A stretch of 64,000 nt of DNA. Source: Nymphalis io (lineage: Eukaryota > Arthropoda > Insecta > Lepidoptera > Nymphalidae). The notes below the pieces were generated by a model. That model did no database searches. It was not told the DNA's origin and worked only from the letters and a program-made list of their open reading frames with translations. The translations under genes and the position numbers were made by a program. Shown here piece by piece: positions 53,101 through 62,090 of the stretch; positions within the stretch are counted from its first letter, which is position 1, and each line of letters begins with the position of its first letter. Location: NCBI RefSeq assembly GCF_905147045.1, contig NC_065917.1, positions 310,001-374,000 on the forward strand, in the 5' to 3' direction.

Positions 53101-53290
53101 AGGGAGGGGTTTGCCCATACTCGCCGCGCTGGGCAGGCGTGTTGGCGAGCGCAGTAGGGGGTAAGATGTTTATGGGAGGGGGGACGCTGCTGCCCATCCC
53201 CCCTTTTCCCCGTCCCTCAGTCGCCTCTTACGACAGCCACGGGATGAGATTGGGGGAGTACTATTCTAAGCCGGTACTCCACGGCGCCTG
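50121..53290 (-). mobile_element. RTE/BovB-clade LINE, full-length, intact
   Basis: A 3.17-kb element with one long ORF and a 3' end made of tgattgatttgattg repeats. It is flanked by a perfect 10-bp target-site duplication (gaaacctgca at 50111-50120 and 53291-53300) within SINE B. The upstream 93 bases form a GC-rich 5' UTR. An unbroken ORF and exact duplication point to recent insertion. Confidence 0.92.
50135..53197 (-). CDS. RTE/BovB-type ORF: AP endonuclease and reverse transcriptase
   Basis: This 1020-residue protein nicks target DNA and reverse-transcribes the element RNA. A Pro-rich N-terminal extension (about residues 1-78) precedes the endonuclease: LKMATYNGRSMR, LGLSEVRRQ (metal-binding Glu), VMGDFNAKVG and TGSDHRLVRG. 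The RT has NYRPISLLSHVYK, AFVDYEKAFDS, RRGVRQGDLISPKLF and the catalytic RFADDIVII. The C-terminus has WQWAGHVCRRTDGRW and GRPPARWTDDLKKVAG, a combination typical of RTE/BovB. The start is the first Met of the frame; MATYNGRSMR could be an internal start. No break is seen. Confidence 0.93.
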   Translation of the reverse strand: MGSSVPPPINILPPTALANTPAQRGEYGQTPPLMADAPKKRPPVTGKPARPDQGSGRGIGRAGGAKNHRFTAGYRIKRLKMATYNGRSMRLDHHLAELEVELSHINWHILGLSEVRRQGEDTITLESGNLLYFREGDNLSQGGVGFLVKKDLISSIVEISSVSNRVAYLVLKLSDRYSLKVVQVYAPTSTYSDDVVEAMYEDIAKALNDTSRAHYNVVMGDFNAKVGVQDSGESKVGPYGLGCRNHRGQMLVNFLEAQGLFLMNSFFQKKPQRRWTWRSPDNVTRNEIDFIISNKRHIFRDVSVINRFNTGSDHRLVRGTLNINLKAERSRMTRSTLRPTMLQAAQGSEKFQMELQNQFTALETISSIDERTDTLVKILQNTSRKYFPPQRRDNAPKLSAETLELMRKRRELPSFLSDKALNRTIKTLTRRDLRRSNTRAIKAAIEQNRGSKVFARKFGRPRLTKLKTENGGVVTSRPEIIGEVERFYGQLFSSRSDKPVGISIDDQRAPLMRHYSEELPVVDQGEIRAALEQLKNNKAPGDDGITTELLKAGGTPVLKELASLFNSVIQHGKTPETWSGSEVVLFFKKGDKTLLKNYRPISLLSHVYKLFSRVVTNRLARRLDEFQPPEQAGFRSGYSTVDHIHTVRQIVQKTEEYNQPLCMAFVDYEKAFDSIETWAVLDSLQRCHIDWRYIEVLRCLYNAATMTVHIQDCKTKAIQLRRGVRQGDLISPKLFTNALEDVFKTLDWTRYGVNVNGEYISHLRFADDIVIIAESLEQLTEMLRSLGESSRCVGLGMNLDKTKVMFNRHVVPGPIYVEGKPLEVVSEYTYLGQIIQVGRNNFEKEADRSIRLGWAAFGNLRQVLKSSIPQCLKTKVFNQCVLPAMTYGAETWTLTAGLVHKFKVAQRAMERAMLGVSLKDKIRNEIIRKRTGVTDIACKISRLKWQWAGHVCRRTDGRWSRRVLEWRPRIGKRSVGRPPARWTDDLKKVAGTNWMRKAEDRELWRTLGEAYVQQWTTIGC

Positions 53291-53445
53291 GAAACCTGCA
53301 TGTGTCTAATTTCACTGAAATTTTGCCACATGTGTATTCCACCAACCCGCATTGGAGCAGCGTGGTGGAACAAGCTCCATACCTTCTCTTCAAAAAGGGA
53401 GAGGAGATCTTAGCCCAGCAGTGGGACATACACAGGCTGTTACTT
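53291..53445 (+). mobile_element. SINE B, 3' half
   Basis: Continues from gaaacctgcatgtgtct to cccagcagtgggacatac and ggctgttactttactttact. It completes the SINE broken by the RTE insertion. Confidence 0.85.
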
Positions 53446-53511
53446 TACTTTACTACTTTACAACACATAAATTATAATACTTTTTTTTAATTATCAAAAA
53501 ACATCACTTAC

Positions 53512-53910
53512 GTATCATCGCAGAAGTCTTCCATATCATCAGAGCTGTAGAAGAAGTCACTCTCCAAGTCCTCGGAATTGAAATCACCAGCTAAATACAT
53601 ATCGTCCTTTATCCTGACCTTCTCCAACTTATCGATGACATTGTACACTCTATCGGCAAACTTTGTCCCACTTCTCGTTGCATCCTCATCATCATTGGTC
53701 GGTTGCCTCTTCGTCTTCTTAAAATCGTCTTCCGATTTCAAATCGTTGACGTTCTTTCCGATTTTCTCGTCACAGACCTTTGGTATCGACGATTGATTAT
53801 TCAACGGTTCCGGTACTTCTTGTGATGAACTCTGCCATGCTGTTGTTAGGACGTCCTTCGCTGGCGATACTTTGTTCTTCTTCCTTCTGTTCTTCCTGCC
53901 CGAGTTCCTT
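53512..53910 (-). CDS. GTPBP2: Probable GTPBP2 exon 2
   Basis: Acceptor cgctgcag, donor gtaagt, 399 bases, one open frame (incoming phase 2, outgoing phase 2). It encodes a basic start (RNSGRKNRRKKNKVSP), an acidic Ser/Asp-rich body and LEKVRIKDDMYLAGDFNSED, ending SDDMEDFCDDT. Its outgoing phase fits both the satellite micro-exon and exon 3. The incoming phase does not fit exon 1 (phase 1), so an unseen exon or another splice site may lie between. Low-complexity N-terminal regions of this kind are not conserved in the family, so the assignment rests on strand, order and phase. Confidence 0.6.
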
Positions 53911-54436
53911 CTGCAGCGTTAAATTTTCAAAAATCCTTCCTAAGTGCTAACCTATTGCGTAAAAGTAACCCGTATGCAAATTTTCATGTCGCAGTAGTTT
54001 GGGCTGTGCGTTTATATGTCAGTATGTTATATATATGTAAATGAAGCTCTTTGGGCTCTTCATTAAATTTAAATTGCACGTGCATTAACTTCGACTTAAT
54101 ACGTCCAAGTATTATCTATTGTGGCAACACTTTGCATTATGTCATGTGTCATTCTATAATTAGAGAAATTCACACTGGCTTAATATAATAAAAAGTTAAC
54201 GACGTTTTTTTAAAAAAGAAACAATTCAGATTGTAAAAAAATATTTGAAGCAATAGCTTTTAATGTTGTTTCTTTTTACGGGTTAGTAAATAATTATAAT
54301 TTGTACTCATACTTTGTTTGTAGAAGTAATTTGTGATATGATATAAAAAAGAATTAATTTCGCTTAACAGAGCAACGACTTTAGTTTTTATTTCAATAAA
54401 TAAACTTATTACATATATACAAAGGTTTGTACATAC
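53911..54436. other. Intron between candidate exons 1 and 2
   Basis: AT-rich and without recognised repeats. No short exon that would correct the phase between exons 1 and 2 is obvious. Confidence 0.4.
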
Positions 54437-54560
54437 CCTTGGGTGCGTCTGGGTTCTTCCTGCCGTTCTCTTGATCGTTTTTATGTTTTTTCTTATTATT
54501 CTGTCTGTTCGTATTGCCATCTGACGGATCGAAGAGGCTGAAGAACGAGTCCATTTTTGT
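54437..54560 (-). CDS. GTPBP2: Probable GTPBP2 exon 1 (start codon)
   Basis: After an acceptor-like ctaatttttcag the exon reads acaaaaatgg; the ATG (54554-54552) opens MDSFFSLFDPSDGN, then a Lys/Asn-rich stretch (NNKKKHKNDQENGRKNPD) and a gtatgt donor in phase 1. GTPBP1/2 proteins begin with a short MDS-type motif followed by low-complexity basic sequence. A 5' UTR exon is probably further upstream, since an acceptor precedes the ATG. No promoter is recognised. Confidence 0.6.
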
Positions 54561-54599
54561 CTGAAAAATTAGATTACCCATTATTGTTCGAATAATAAT

Positions 54600-54855
54600 A
54601 ATATCCTGGGACATTATTCCCACACGGCTATCTGATCCCAAACTAAGCAGAGCTCGTACTACGGAAATCAGACAACTGATATACTACATATACTACTTTT
54701 CTTTTGTAAATACATACTTATATAGATAATTACACCCAGACTAGGGACAAACAGACATGTTCATGCACACGAATATCTGTCCTGGTGGGAATCGAACCAA
54801 CAACCTTCGGCGTGAAAGGTAAGTGTTTACCAACCACGCCAACCGGCCCGTCAAT
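54600..54855 (-). mobile_element. SINE A, antisense
   Basis: Complete copy from ccgacgggccgg-like head (54855) to the TAA tail at 54590; B-box in antisense gaatcgaaccaac has two changes. Confidence 0.8.
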
Positions 54856-55224
54856 AATGAAATTTAAATATTAAACAAATGGAAGAAATATGTATAATCC
54901 GCGCGCGATTAGAATGGTATAAGACATTTTGGAACCAAGACTCGCGTGGATTTTTGCTTTTTATCTGTTATTTTATTGATTTATGGTTAGACAATTATTT
55001 TAGAATGTCTTACTTATACTTTTAGATTTAGTTATTAAGCTTGTTTTTGTTTTGCTTTTAGAATACTAGTTAACACTCGCAGTTTCGCACGCGTGTTATA
55101 GGGGGATGGTTAAGCCGTGAAAGCGTAACAGACATACAGTTACTTTCGCATTTATAATATTAAGTATAGATGATATTTTTGTTCAGAACTTCATTGCTTA
55201 CGTTTCAACAATACAACAACAACC
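54856..55224. other. Intergenic AT-rich sequence
   Basis: No gene or clear element seen. The stretch near 55075-55150 (agtttcgcacgcgtg, cagacatacagttac) resembles sequence that is common in lepidopteran intergenic DNA. Confidence 0.4.
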
Positions 55225-55435
55225 GAAGGGAGTCCAAGCGCTTGACCAACGGCTTTACGTGCTTTCCGAGGCACGGGTATGAACACACATCTAACATCCA
55301 AACTCCGAGCTGCTATTGAGAATTTTCAAAAGAATAACCCAATAACTTTCTATCAGCCCCACCCGGGGATTGAACTGAGGACCTCGAGATCAGCGGCCTT
55401 ATATATAGCTTCTAGACCAACAGGGTCAAAAGAAT
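55225..55435 (-). mobile_element. SINE C, diverged, antisense
   Basis: Contains cggctttacgtgctttccg, then the antisense B-box ggattgaactgaggacc and A-box region. More diverged than the copies in the duplicated block. Confidence 0.7.
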
Positions 55436-55749
55436 ACTTACTAATATTACGAATGTGAAAGTGTGTTTGTTTCTTTGTTACGCTTTTACGTTTTAACTTC
55501 TCGACCGATTATCATGACCGAAAAAATGTTGACATTGTAACAGAAAAGGACAAAGGACATACATCTGTCTCAGTCCCTCAAACATGGGTCAAGCTGCGGG
55601 CGAAAACTATTATTATATAAATAGATGTACTTCGCAGTGTCACCCTCTTTAAATTTAGACTCTTAACGTGACAATCGTGAATTTTCTTATTATAAATAAA
55701 TTTAAGTAGAGTTCACTGACACGATAAAAATAAAATTAGCATGCTTTGA

Positions 55750-56055
55750 ATCCGTAACAGCCTGTGAATGTCCCACTGCTGGGCTAAAGTCCTCCTCTCC
55801 TCTTTTTGAGGAGAAGGTTTGCAGCTTATTCCACAACGCTGCTCCGATGCCGGTTGGTGGAATACACATGTGGCAGAATTTCAATGTAATCAGACACATG
55901 CAGATTTCCTCACGATGTTTTCCTTCACCGTAAAGCAAGAGATGAATTATAATCACAAATTAAGCACATGAAAATTCAGTGGTGCTTGGCCGGCTTTGAA
56001 CCCACTATCATCGGTTAAGATTCACGCGTTGTTACCACTGGGCCATGTCGGCTCT
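55750..56055 (-). mobile_element. SINE B, antisense
   Basis: From ggcctgtgaatgtcccactg to ccactgggccatgtcggctc. Complete, with head and tail. Confidence 0.82.
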
Positions 56056-57035
56056 ATGTTTTGAATAAAACTACTAATATACATAATAACATTAAGCATA
56101 TTAATAAATGAAAAGGAATGTTTGTAAGTATGTTTGTCGTTATGTAAACGTTCTTGAACTAATCATTCGATTGTGTATGAGTTTTGGTGAGGTGTTCTGT
56201 GTAAAACTGCGAAGATTTCTGACTCAAAAATAAGTAATTTTTTTTTGTCTGTCCTTCCGTAAAAACATTTTATTTAAGCCCTTAAAATATTACGGAGTTA
56301 GTAATCTATATAATAACGCGCTTTTAACCACGAGGGTAATGCAGTAACCTGAGACAGCTCCTAACCTTCATAGAGGGATTTAAGACCTTAAAGCTTAAAG
56401 CAGCAGTAGATACTTGTCTTTTTTTTGTATCTTGTAAAATGCTCGAATTCAGGGCGTCATTTTCTTTGACGTCAAAAAAAAAATCTGTCATAGTTTTTTC
56501 TTATAATCATTGTATTAAAGAAAAATCATGACGGCAACTTTAAAATAACATATATACTAATATTATCGACATTAGCTAGCCCTTACTACATCTATAAACA
56601 TACTTACATAGGTACAAGTTCTGTAGACATATATGAATTTGCATATTTCGACCGTAATTTTTTCTACTCTTTAATTTTTTTTATGAATAACACTAAAGCT
56701 CAAAAAAAAGAATCCTTTAACAAAGGAGAAGAAGGCACTGAACTGTTTTATCTAAAGTCTATATAATCTGATACAGTGAAGTGGCATAATTTCATCGGAC
56801 TCACGTGTGGATTCTACCGAGACGATACGACACGAAATCAAATATAAGTATATTGTTTTATATTAATAATTACTACCTAACGTTGAAAATAACAAAAATT
56901 AAAACAAACTAAGCCTTAATTTAAAATTGGAACTCAATTTGAAAGCGAATATTTATTTGCTCATACAATAGACATACGATAACGCGACCACAGAACCGCC
57001 GACTAAGATTTATTGTATAGCTCTATGTATAATAA
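56056..57035. other. Intergenic sequence
   Basis: AT-rich, with no supported exon, RNA gene or full-length element. A short phrase gctcgaattcagggcgtcatttt (56439-56462) recurs at 57394-57416, so an old repeat is present. Confidence 0.45.
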
Positions 57036-57301
57036 TAATAATAATATCCTGGGACTTTATTCACACACGGCCATCTGATCCCAAATTAAGCAGAGCTTGG
57101 GCCATGGAAACCAGACAACTGATATACTACATATGTATACTACTTTTCTTTTGTAAATACATACTTATATAGATAATTACACCCAGACTCAGGACAAACA
57201 GACATGTTCATGCACACAAATGTCTGTCCTGGGTGGGAATCGAACCCACAACCTTCGGCGTGTAAGGCAGGTACCTACCAACCACGCCAAACGGCTCGTC
57301 A
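57036..57301 (-). mobile_element. SINE A, antisense
   Basis: Complete copy: TAA tail at 57029-57045, head near 57285-57301 (acgccaaacggctcgtc). Confidence 0.82.
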
Positions 57302-58200
57302 TATAATATAAATACTACTGCTAGGCTTCAAATTAGTTCCGCCCGAGGTTTTATTCACATTCCTTTTTTTATAAGCAAATTGGTCTCATAAAAGGCTCGA
57401 ATTCAGGGCGTCATTTTGTTTAACTTCAATTGGATAGAATGCGAATAAAACTGCGGGACAGCGCTTGTATATTTTGAAGTTTTATTTTAACAAATAAATA
57501 TTGAAAATCGATTTCATAATTATAGTATTATTGTAAAATAAAAGCTTTATAAATTGTTTTGGCAACACACCATATTTTCATTTCTGACATTGGTTATTTT
57601 TTTTTTATTGAAGTGGTATATTGCCAATTTCTGTATTTATTCTGGATGTTCCGAAAATGTCATTATATGTAACAGAGTCGAACAAGCAATGTAATTCAAA
57701 ATTATTTTATGTTATTTTTAGGAAGTACGAGTAAGCTGGCTGGTTAAGGTCTGTTCTACCTTTTTGGATAATACACAGTGGATTGTTTAGCAGAATTTCA
57801 GTGAAATTTGATAATTATAAATGCAGGCTGTCTCACGATATTTTTAAACGCAAACTAATCACATGAAAATTCACTGGTGCTTGTTTAGGTTTGAAACAGT
57901 CATTATTGTTTAAGGTAGTGTTATATGTATTTCACTATGCCTGCTCGATATATATATTTAAAAAAAACACACAGAAAGTGACTTGGGAACAGATAAGTAA
58001 CGTTTCTTTTGAATACAATAACATAATATAATACAATAAAATAATGACAAATTTCATTATCAAAATAATCACAACAGATAACCGATACGGCATTTTAATG
58101 TTTTTATTAGTCATAACAGATTAGAAAAAGTTAAATTTAAAAAAAACTTTTTGTATGTTTACTATAAAATATGTTTATAAATGTTATATTATTTTATAAG
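57302..58200. other. Intergenic sequence with an old SINE B relic
   Basis: At about 57755-57910 a degraded antisense SINE B is recognisable (cagaatttcagtgaaattt, catgaaaattcactggtgc). The rest is AT-rich and unassigned. Confidence 0.5.
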
Positions 58201-59124
58201 AAAGGGGGGTAAGGGGGGAACGGAACTACCATCTAAACCGACCCAATTGCCAACCTCACCTGCACGTGGTGCTCCCTGCTAGATAACAGACGAGGCTCTG
58301 GCGACCGATCAATGGCGGTATAACCATACGCACCATGATTGGAAAAAGGGAAACAGCGACCTTGAGGTACAAGTAACCTCTAAAATGTCTGTTGCAGAAG
58401 GCAAGGGGAAACCACTGCACTATTATTCCCTAGTTATCGTCAGCTTTATGGAAACGTCTAAGAAAGAAATGGCCCCGAGTTCCTGGCGTCCCTTAGATGG
58501 GACAGGGGTGCTAAGAATCTCCAGGTGGAAAAAACAACAAATGAAGATAGGAACGTGGAACGTCAGAAGCTTGAAGAGTCCTGAAAAAGTCTACAATGTC
58601 TGCAAAGAAATGCAACGAATGAAGATTAACATCATGGGACTAAGTGAGATTAGATGGATAGGCAAAGGTAAACACCAAATAGATAATAATTACACCATGT
58701 ATTACTCTGGTTCCGAGGATAGCTCCAACAAGTATGGAGTGGGAGTAATCATAAACACAAAATACATTAATGCACCTGTTAACTTAGTACCAAAATCAAA
58801 CCGATCCATGTTAATATCATGTAGACTCAAACAACTAAAGAAGAGAACACAGTACCACGCAATAGACGTGAGGAAACTTAAAGAACTTAACATCCAAGAT
58901 AAAGTGGCGAAAGAAATAAACGAGTGGGCAGCAGATGAGAAACCTGGGATAATGCGTACGGTGGAGGAAGAGTGGTGTTCAATGAAGAACAAAATATTAA
59001 ACATCAATAAGACACACTTGAAAAGAGATTGGATTCCTAAGCAGAGTGGGATGACAGAAAAAATATATGATCTTATCGAAGAAAGGAGAATCTACAAGAA
59101 TTCCGACAATAGCAAGTATACTGA
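58201..59124 (+). pseudogene. RTE-type LINE fragment, 5' part, internally deleted
   Basis: The 5' UTR-like stretch (58201-58384) is followed by a frame from 58385 with MKIGTWNVRSLKSPEKVYN, GLSEIRWIGKGKHQ and YGVGVIINTKY, the start of an RTE endonuclease. Then most of the endonuclease is missing: the frame jumps to RTQYHAIDVRKLKELN and goes on to MTEKIYDLIEERRIYK. The gypsy element 2 LTR interrupts it at 59124; the remainder is 61021-61362. It is a different RTE family from 50121-53290. Confidence 0.82.
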
Positions 59125-59560
59125 TGTGGCGAGTGCACAATGCGTCTAAACGCAGCACAAACATCACCTGATCAACCACGTCATGGATCAGGTGATGTTG
59201 CAGTGGTCTGATGTATGTCGTCACACGTATGGATACGCCCCTTCGGCAATATGGTCGCATGCGCATCTATTGTCCTCGCAGCGACGTCACACGCTTGACC
59301 ACACCCCCAGCAAGATGGCCGCATGCATCGCTTTTGTTTTCGCCTAGGAGGAGGTCCCAAAAGTGGCAAGCACGCGTGGTGGTCATCGTGAGAGGGGAAT
59401 GCCTATATAAGCGCTGTTGTTGTTGTTTATTTTTAATAAATTAATTATTTCATCTATTTTTACTGTGCGCTCTAATGTAAACATTGTTGACTTGTCACAA
59501 TAAATAATTCTTAAAGTCTGCCGGAGTTTTTAATTGGTGGTTAAGTTGCGATCCTCTTCA
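59125..59560 (+). repeat. 5' LTR of gypsy element 2
   Basis: Contains a hairpin (arms 59160-59173 and 59186-59199), a TATA-like ctatataagcgctg (about 59403-59416) and aataaa signals (59433 and 59501 regions). Confidence 0.92.
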
Positions 59561-59608
59561 CTGGTGACCCCGACGTTTGAAGAACGAAGAAGAAGAAGAC
59601 CTTTCAAG

Positions 59609-60561
59609 ATGTCAATGCCGGACGCTCCATTATCACGTGACGCCACAGCTGTTACCGCCCTTCCGGCCACTGGAGAAACGATGCGAGTTGGAGTGAGAGT
59701 ACCTGTATTCAACCCAGATGATCCAGAATTATGGTTCGCACAGCTCGAAGGCCAATTCACCCTGTCCGGCATCCGAGAAGACTCCACGAAGTTCTATTAC
59801 GTACTAGCGCAACTGGAACCACAGCACACGGCGGAAATAAGGGACCTGGTCGTAGCTCCACCTTCCACCGGCAGTTTGAGTCGGGCGCTTTCAAAGAACT
59901 GGTCAAGCTCATCGGTGCCAACCATCATACCACAACGGCATATCATCCGACAGCTAATGGTATGGTAGAAAGACTACACCGTCAATTAAAAGCCGCAATT
60001 GCCTGTCATTCTACTCCGAACTGGGTAGAAGTGTTACCTTGGGTATTACTAGGTATACGCAGCGCATTCAAGGATGACATTAAAGCTTCAACGGCCGAAC
60101 TTGTCTATGGGGAACCACTGCGGTTACCTGGACAGTTCTTCTCATCAGCACCCCCAACCATCGAGGACATCACCGAATTCATTGGTAGAATCCGAACACA
60201 TGTCAATAAATTAAGGCCACAACCATCATCTTGGCACACAAGTTCTAATCAAACTTTTTACATACCAAAAGACCTTAGGCTTACCTCGCACGTATTTATC
60301 CGGCAGGGTCCCCATCGGAAACCCCTTCAAGCACCTTATTCAGGTCCATACAGGGTGCTGCGACGCGAGGAGAAAACCTTTGACATCGACGTACAAGGCA
60401 AAACGCAGCGAATCAGCATAGACAGACTGAAACCAGCTTACATACTCGCTGAGGACCAGACAGACCAGAATATCAAAGTTCAGGAGAAGTCTGATGCCAT
60501 CCCTGCCAGTAAAACCAGGAGTGGTAGAGTGGTCAGATTCCCAAACTACTATCGCCCGTAG
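59609..60561 (+). pseudogene. Gypsy element 2 gag-integrase remnant
   Basis: From ATG 59609 (MSMPDAPLSRDATAVTALP) the gag frame runs through PVFNPDDPELWFAQLEGQFT and YYVLAQLEPQHTAEI to VVAPPSTG. At about 59870 the integrase frame takes over in another register: RQFESGAFKELVKLIG, AYHPTANGMVERLHRQ (catalytic Glu), LLGIRSAFKDD, and a C-terminus ending VRFPNYYRP at 60561. The junction lies at a shared ccggcag-like stretch, which suggests microhomology. The two parts are out of frame with each other. Confidence 0.88.
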
Positions 60562-60584
60562 TCACGGTCTCGGCGGGGGAGTAG

Positions 60585-61020
60585 TGTGGCGAGTGCACAA
60601 TGCGTCTAAACGCAGCACAAACATCACCTGATCAACCACGTCATGGATCAGGTGATGTTGCAGTGGTCTGATGTATGTCGTCACACGTATGGATACGCCC
60701 CTTCGGCAATATGGTCGCATGCGCATCTATTGTCCTCGCAGCGACGTCACACGCTTGACCACACCCCCAGCAAGATGGCCGCATGCATCGCTTTTGTTTT
60801 CGCCTAGGAGGAGGTCCCAAAAGTGGCAAGCACGCGTGGTGGTCATCGTGAGAGGGGAATGCCTATATAAGCGCTGTTGTTGTTGTTTATTTTTAATAAA
60901 TTAATTATTTCATCTATTTTTACTGTGCGCTCTAATGTAAACATTGTTGACTTGTCACAATAAATAATTCTTAAAGTCTGCCGGAGTTTTTAATTGGTGG
61001 TTAAGTTGCGATCCTCTTCA
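60585..61020 (+). repeat. 3' LTR of gypsy element 2
   Basis: I see no difference from 59125-59560 when reading both copies; the translated frames in all shared regions are also identical. Confidence 0.92.
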
Positions 61021-61362
61021 CTGAGATTGATAAGAAAATTCGGCGTGAAGTTCGTTATGCTAGAGATGCTTGGTATCAGTGCAAGTGTGATTTTGTGGAG
61101 GACCTTTATGCTAAACATCATGCATTTAACCTGCATAAGGAAATAAAATCTTTGGTAGGACACAAAAAGACGACTCACCAACTTACGGATGAAAATAATA
61201 TTCCCATATTAGATATATCAGGAAAAAAACACCTATGGGAACAATACATTTCATCAATATACCGACGATTTCGATTTAGACGATTAAGAAAAATGCCAGC
61301 AGGTCATTTACCAGTTGATGTTGATGTTGATGACAGCTGTAACGGTATTGACGAGTAAGCTT
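61021..61362 (+). pseudogene. RTE-type LINE fragment, 3' part after the gypsy insertion
   Basis: Frame continues from the other side of gypsy element 2: YTEIDKKIRREVRYARDAWY, CKCDFVEDLYAKHHAFNLHKEIK and RRLRKMPAGHLPVDVDVD, the linker region of an RTE protein. No RT follows; sequence turns into unassigned DNA at about 61357. Confidence 0.75.
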
Positions 61363-62090
61363 AATGTGTGTAGACGAGTAAGGGGTGCTAGCGGCCGTAT
61401 TGCGTTCGACCGTACCTGTAGTTATTACGTAGTCGTAGCCCGGTAGAAGTCGGTAACTCTTGAGGCAACTCAAGTAGACCGTGGGTGCGCGGTGCGCGTT
61501 TAACTCAGGCGGAGGTCGGGGTCTAAGAGAGACCACAATGGTGTGTAGTCACGGGGTGATACACATGGACACATGCAAGTTTTCGATCCACGCGGTGGAT
61601 GCGGCAGGGCAATGTGATTGCCAGTCGGCTAGAGCCGTGGCGCTAGAGGTTTTTACTCGTAGAGTTTTGTAAACTTTAAAGATAATGTTGCAGTATAGTG
61701 TTAATGTGGAATAAAATGACTGTGGTATCTGGCCTGGCGTGGTGATCTTGACTGTAATTGTAATTTTGATTATTTTGAATTCCTATTGTTCGATATTGTT
61801 TTAAAGTAGAGTTGAAGTTGAGTTGTTAATAGAAATTAAACTGTAGTGATCTAAGAGTTTCTTTATTTATCCGATGTGTATGTAATGTCAGAAGTGGCCG
61901 AGCAGAACAAGGTTTTCCTGTGGTATGTTTTGTCGGCAGGTTAACAATCACACGTGGGCGTGTGCAAGCAGGATGGCCGTGTCGCAACCGGGTGAATTAT
62001 TTCGGTCAACGCCATCTAGTGGTATACGTTCGAGACTACGTTATGGAATCGTCCCGGAACGCCAGCGCCACGTAGCGGCACTCGATGGAG
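61363..62090. other. Unassigned sequence, partly GC-rich
   Basis: No gene recognised. The first 300 bases are GC-rich (gtgcgcggtgcgcg), then AT-rich sequence leads to tgtcagaagtggccgagcag at about 61886-61906, which resembles the leader after an LTR in some retrotransposons. This is a weak resemblance only. Confidence 0.35.

Larger units (their letters stand above)
59125..61020 (+). mobile_element. Ty3/gypsy-type LTR retrotransposon (element 2), internally deleted
   Basis: Two LTRs of 436 bases (59125-59560 and 60585-61020), each tg...ca, look identical. They are flanked by a 4-bp duplication ctga (59121-59124 and 61021-61024). ctggtgaccccgacg follows the 5' LTR as a primer-site candidate; the purine tract ggcgggggagtag precedes the 3' LTR. 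Only 1,024 internal bases remain: the start of gag joined to the last part of integrase. Protease, RT and RNase H are absent, so it could only move with help. Confidence 0.93.

Noticed and set aside
58385..59149. Host gene similar to craniofacial development protein 2
   Set aside because: Proteins annotated with that name in insects are often RTE endonuclease pieces; the fragment has the RTE motifs, a large deletion and continues beyond the gypsy insertion.
59181..59369. Open frames inside the gypsy LTRs (also 59211-59444, 60641-60829, 60671-60904)
   Set aside because: They are identical in both LTRs because the LTRs are identical, lie on opposite strands over each other and show no protein features.
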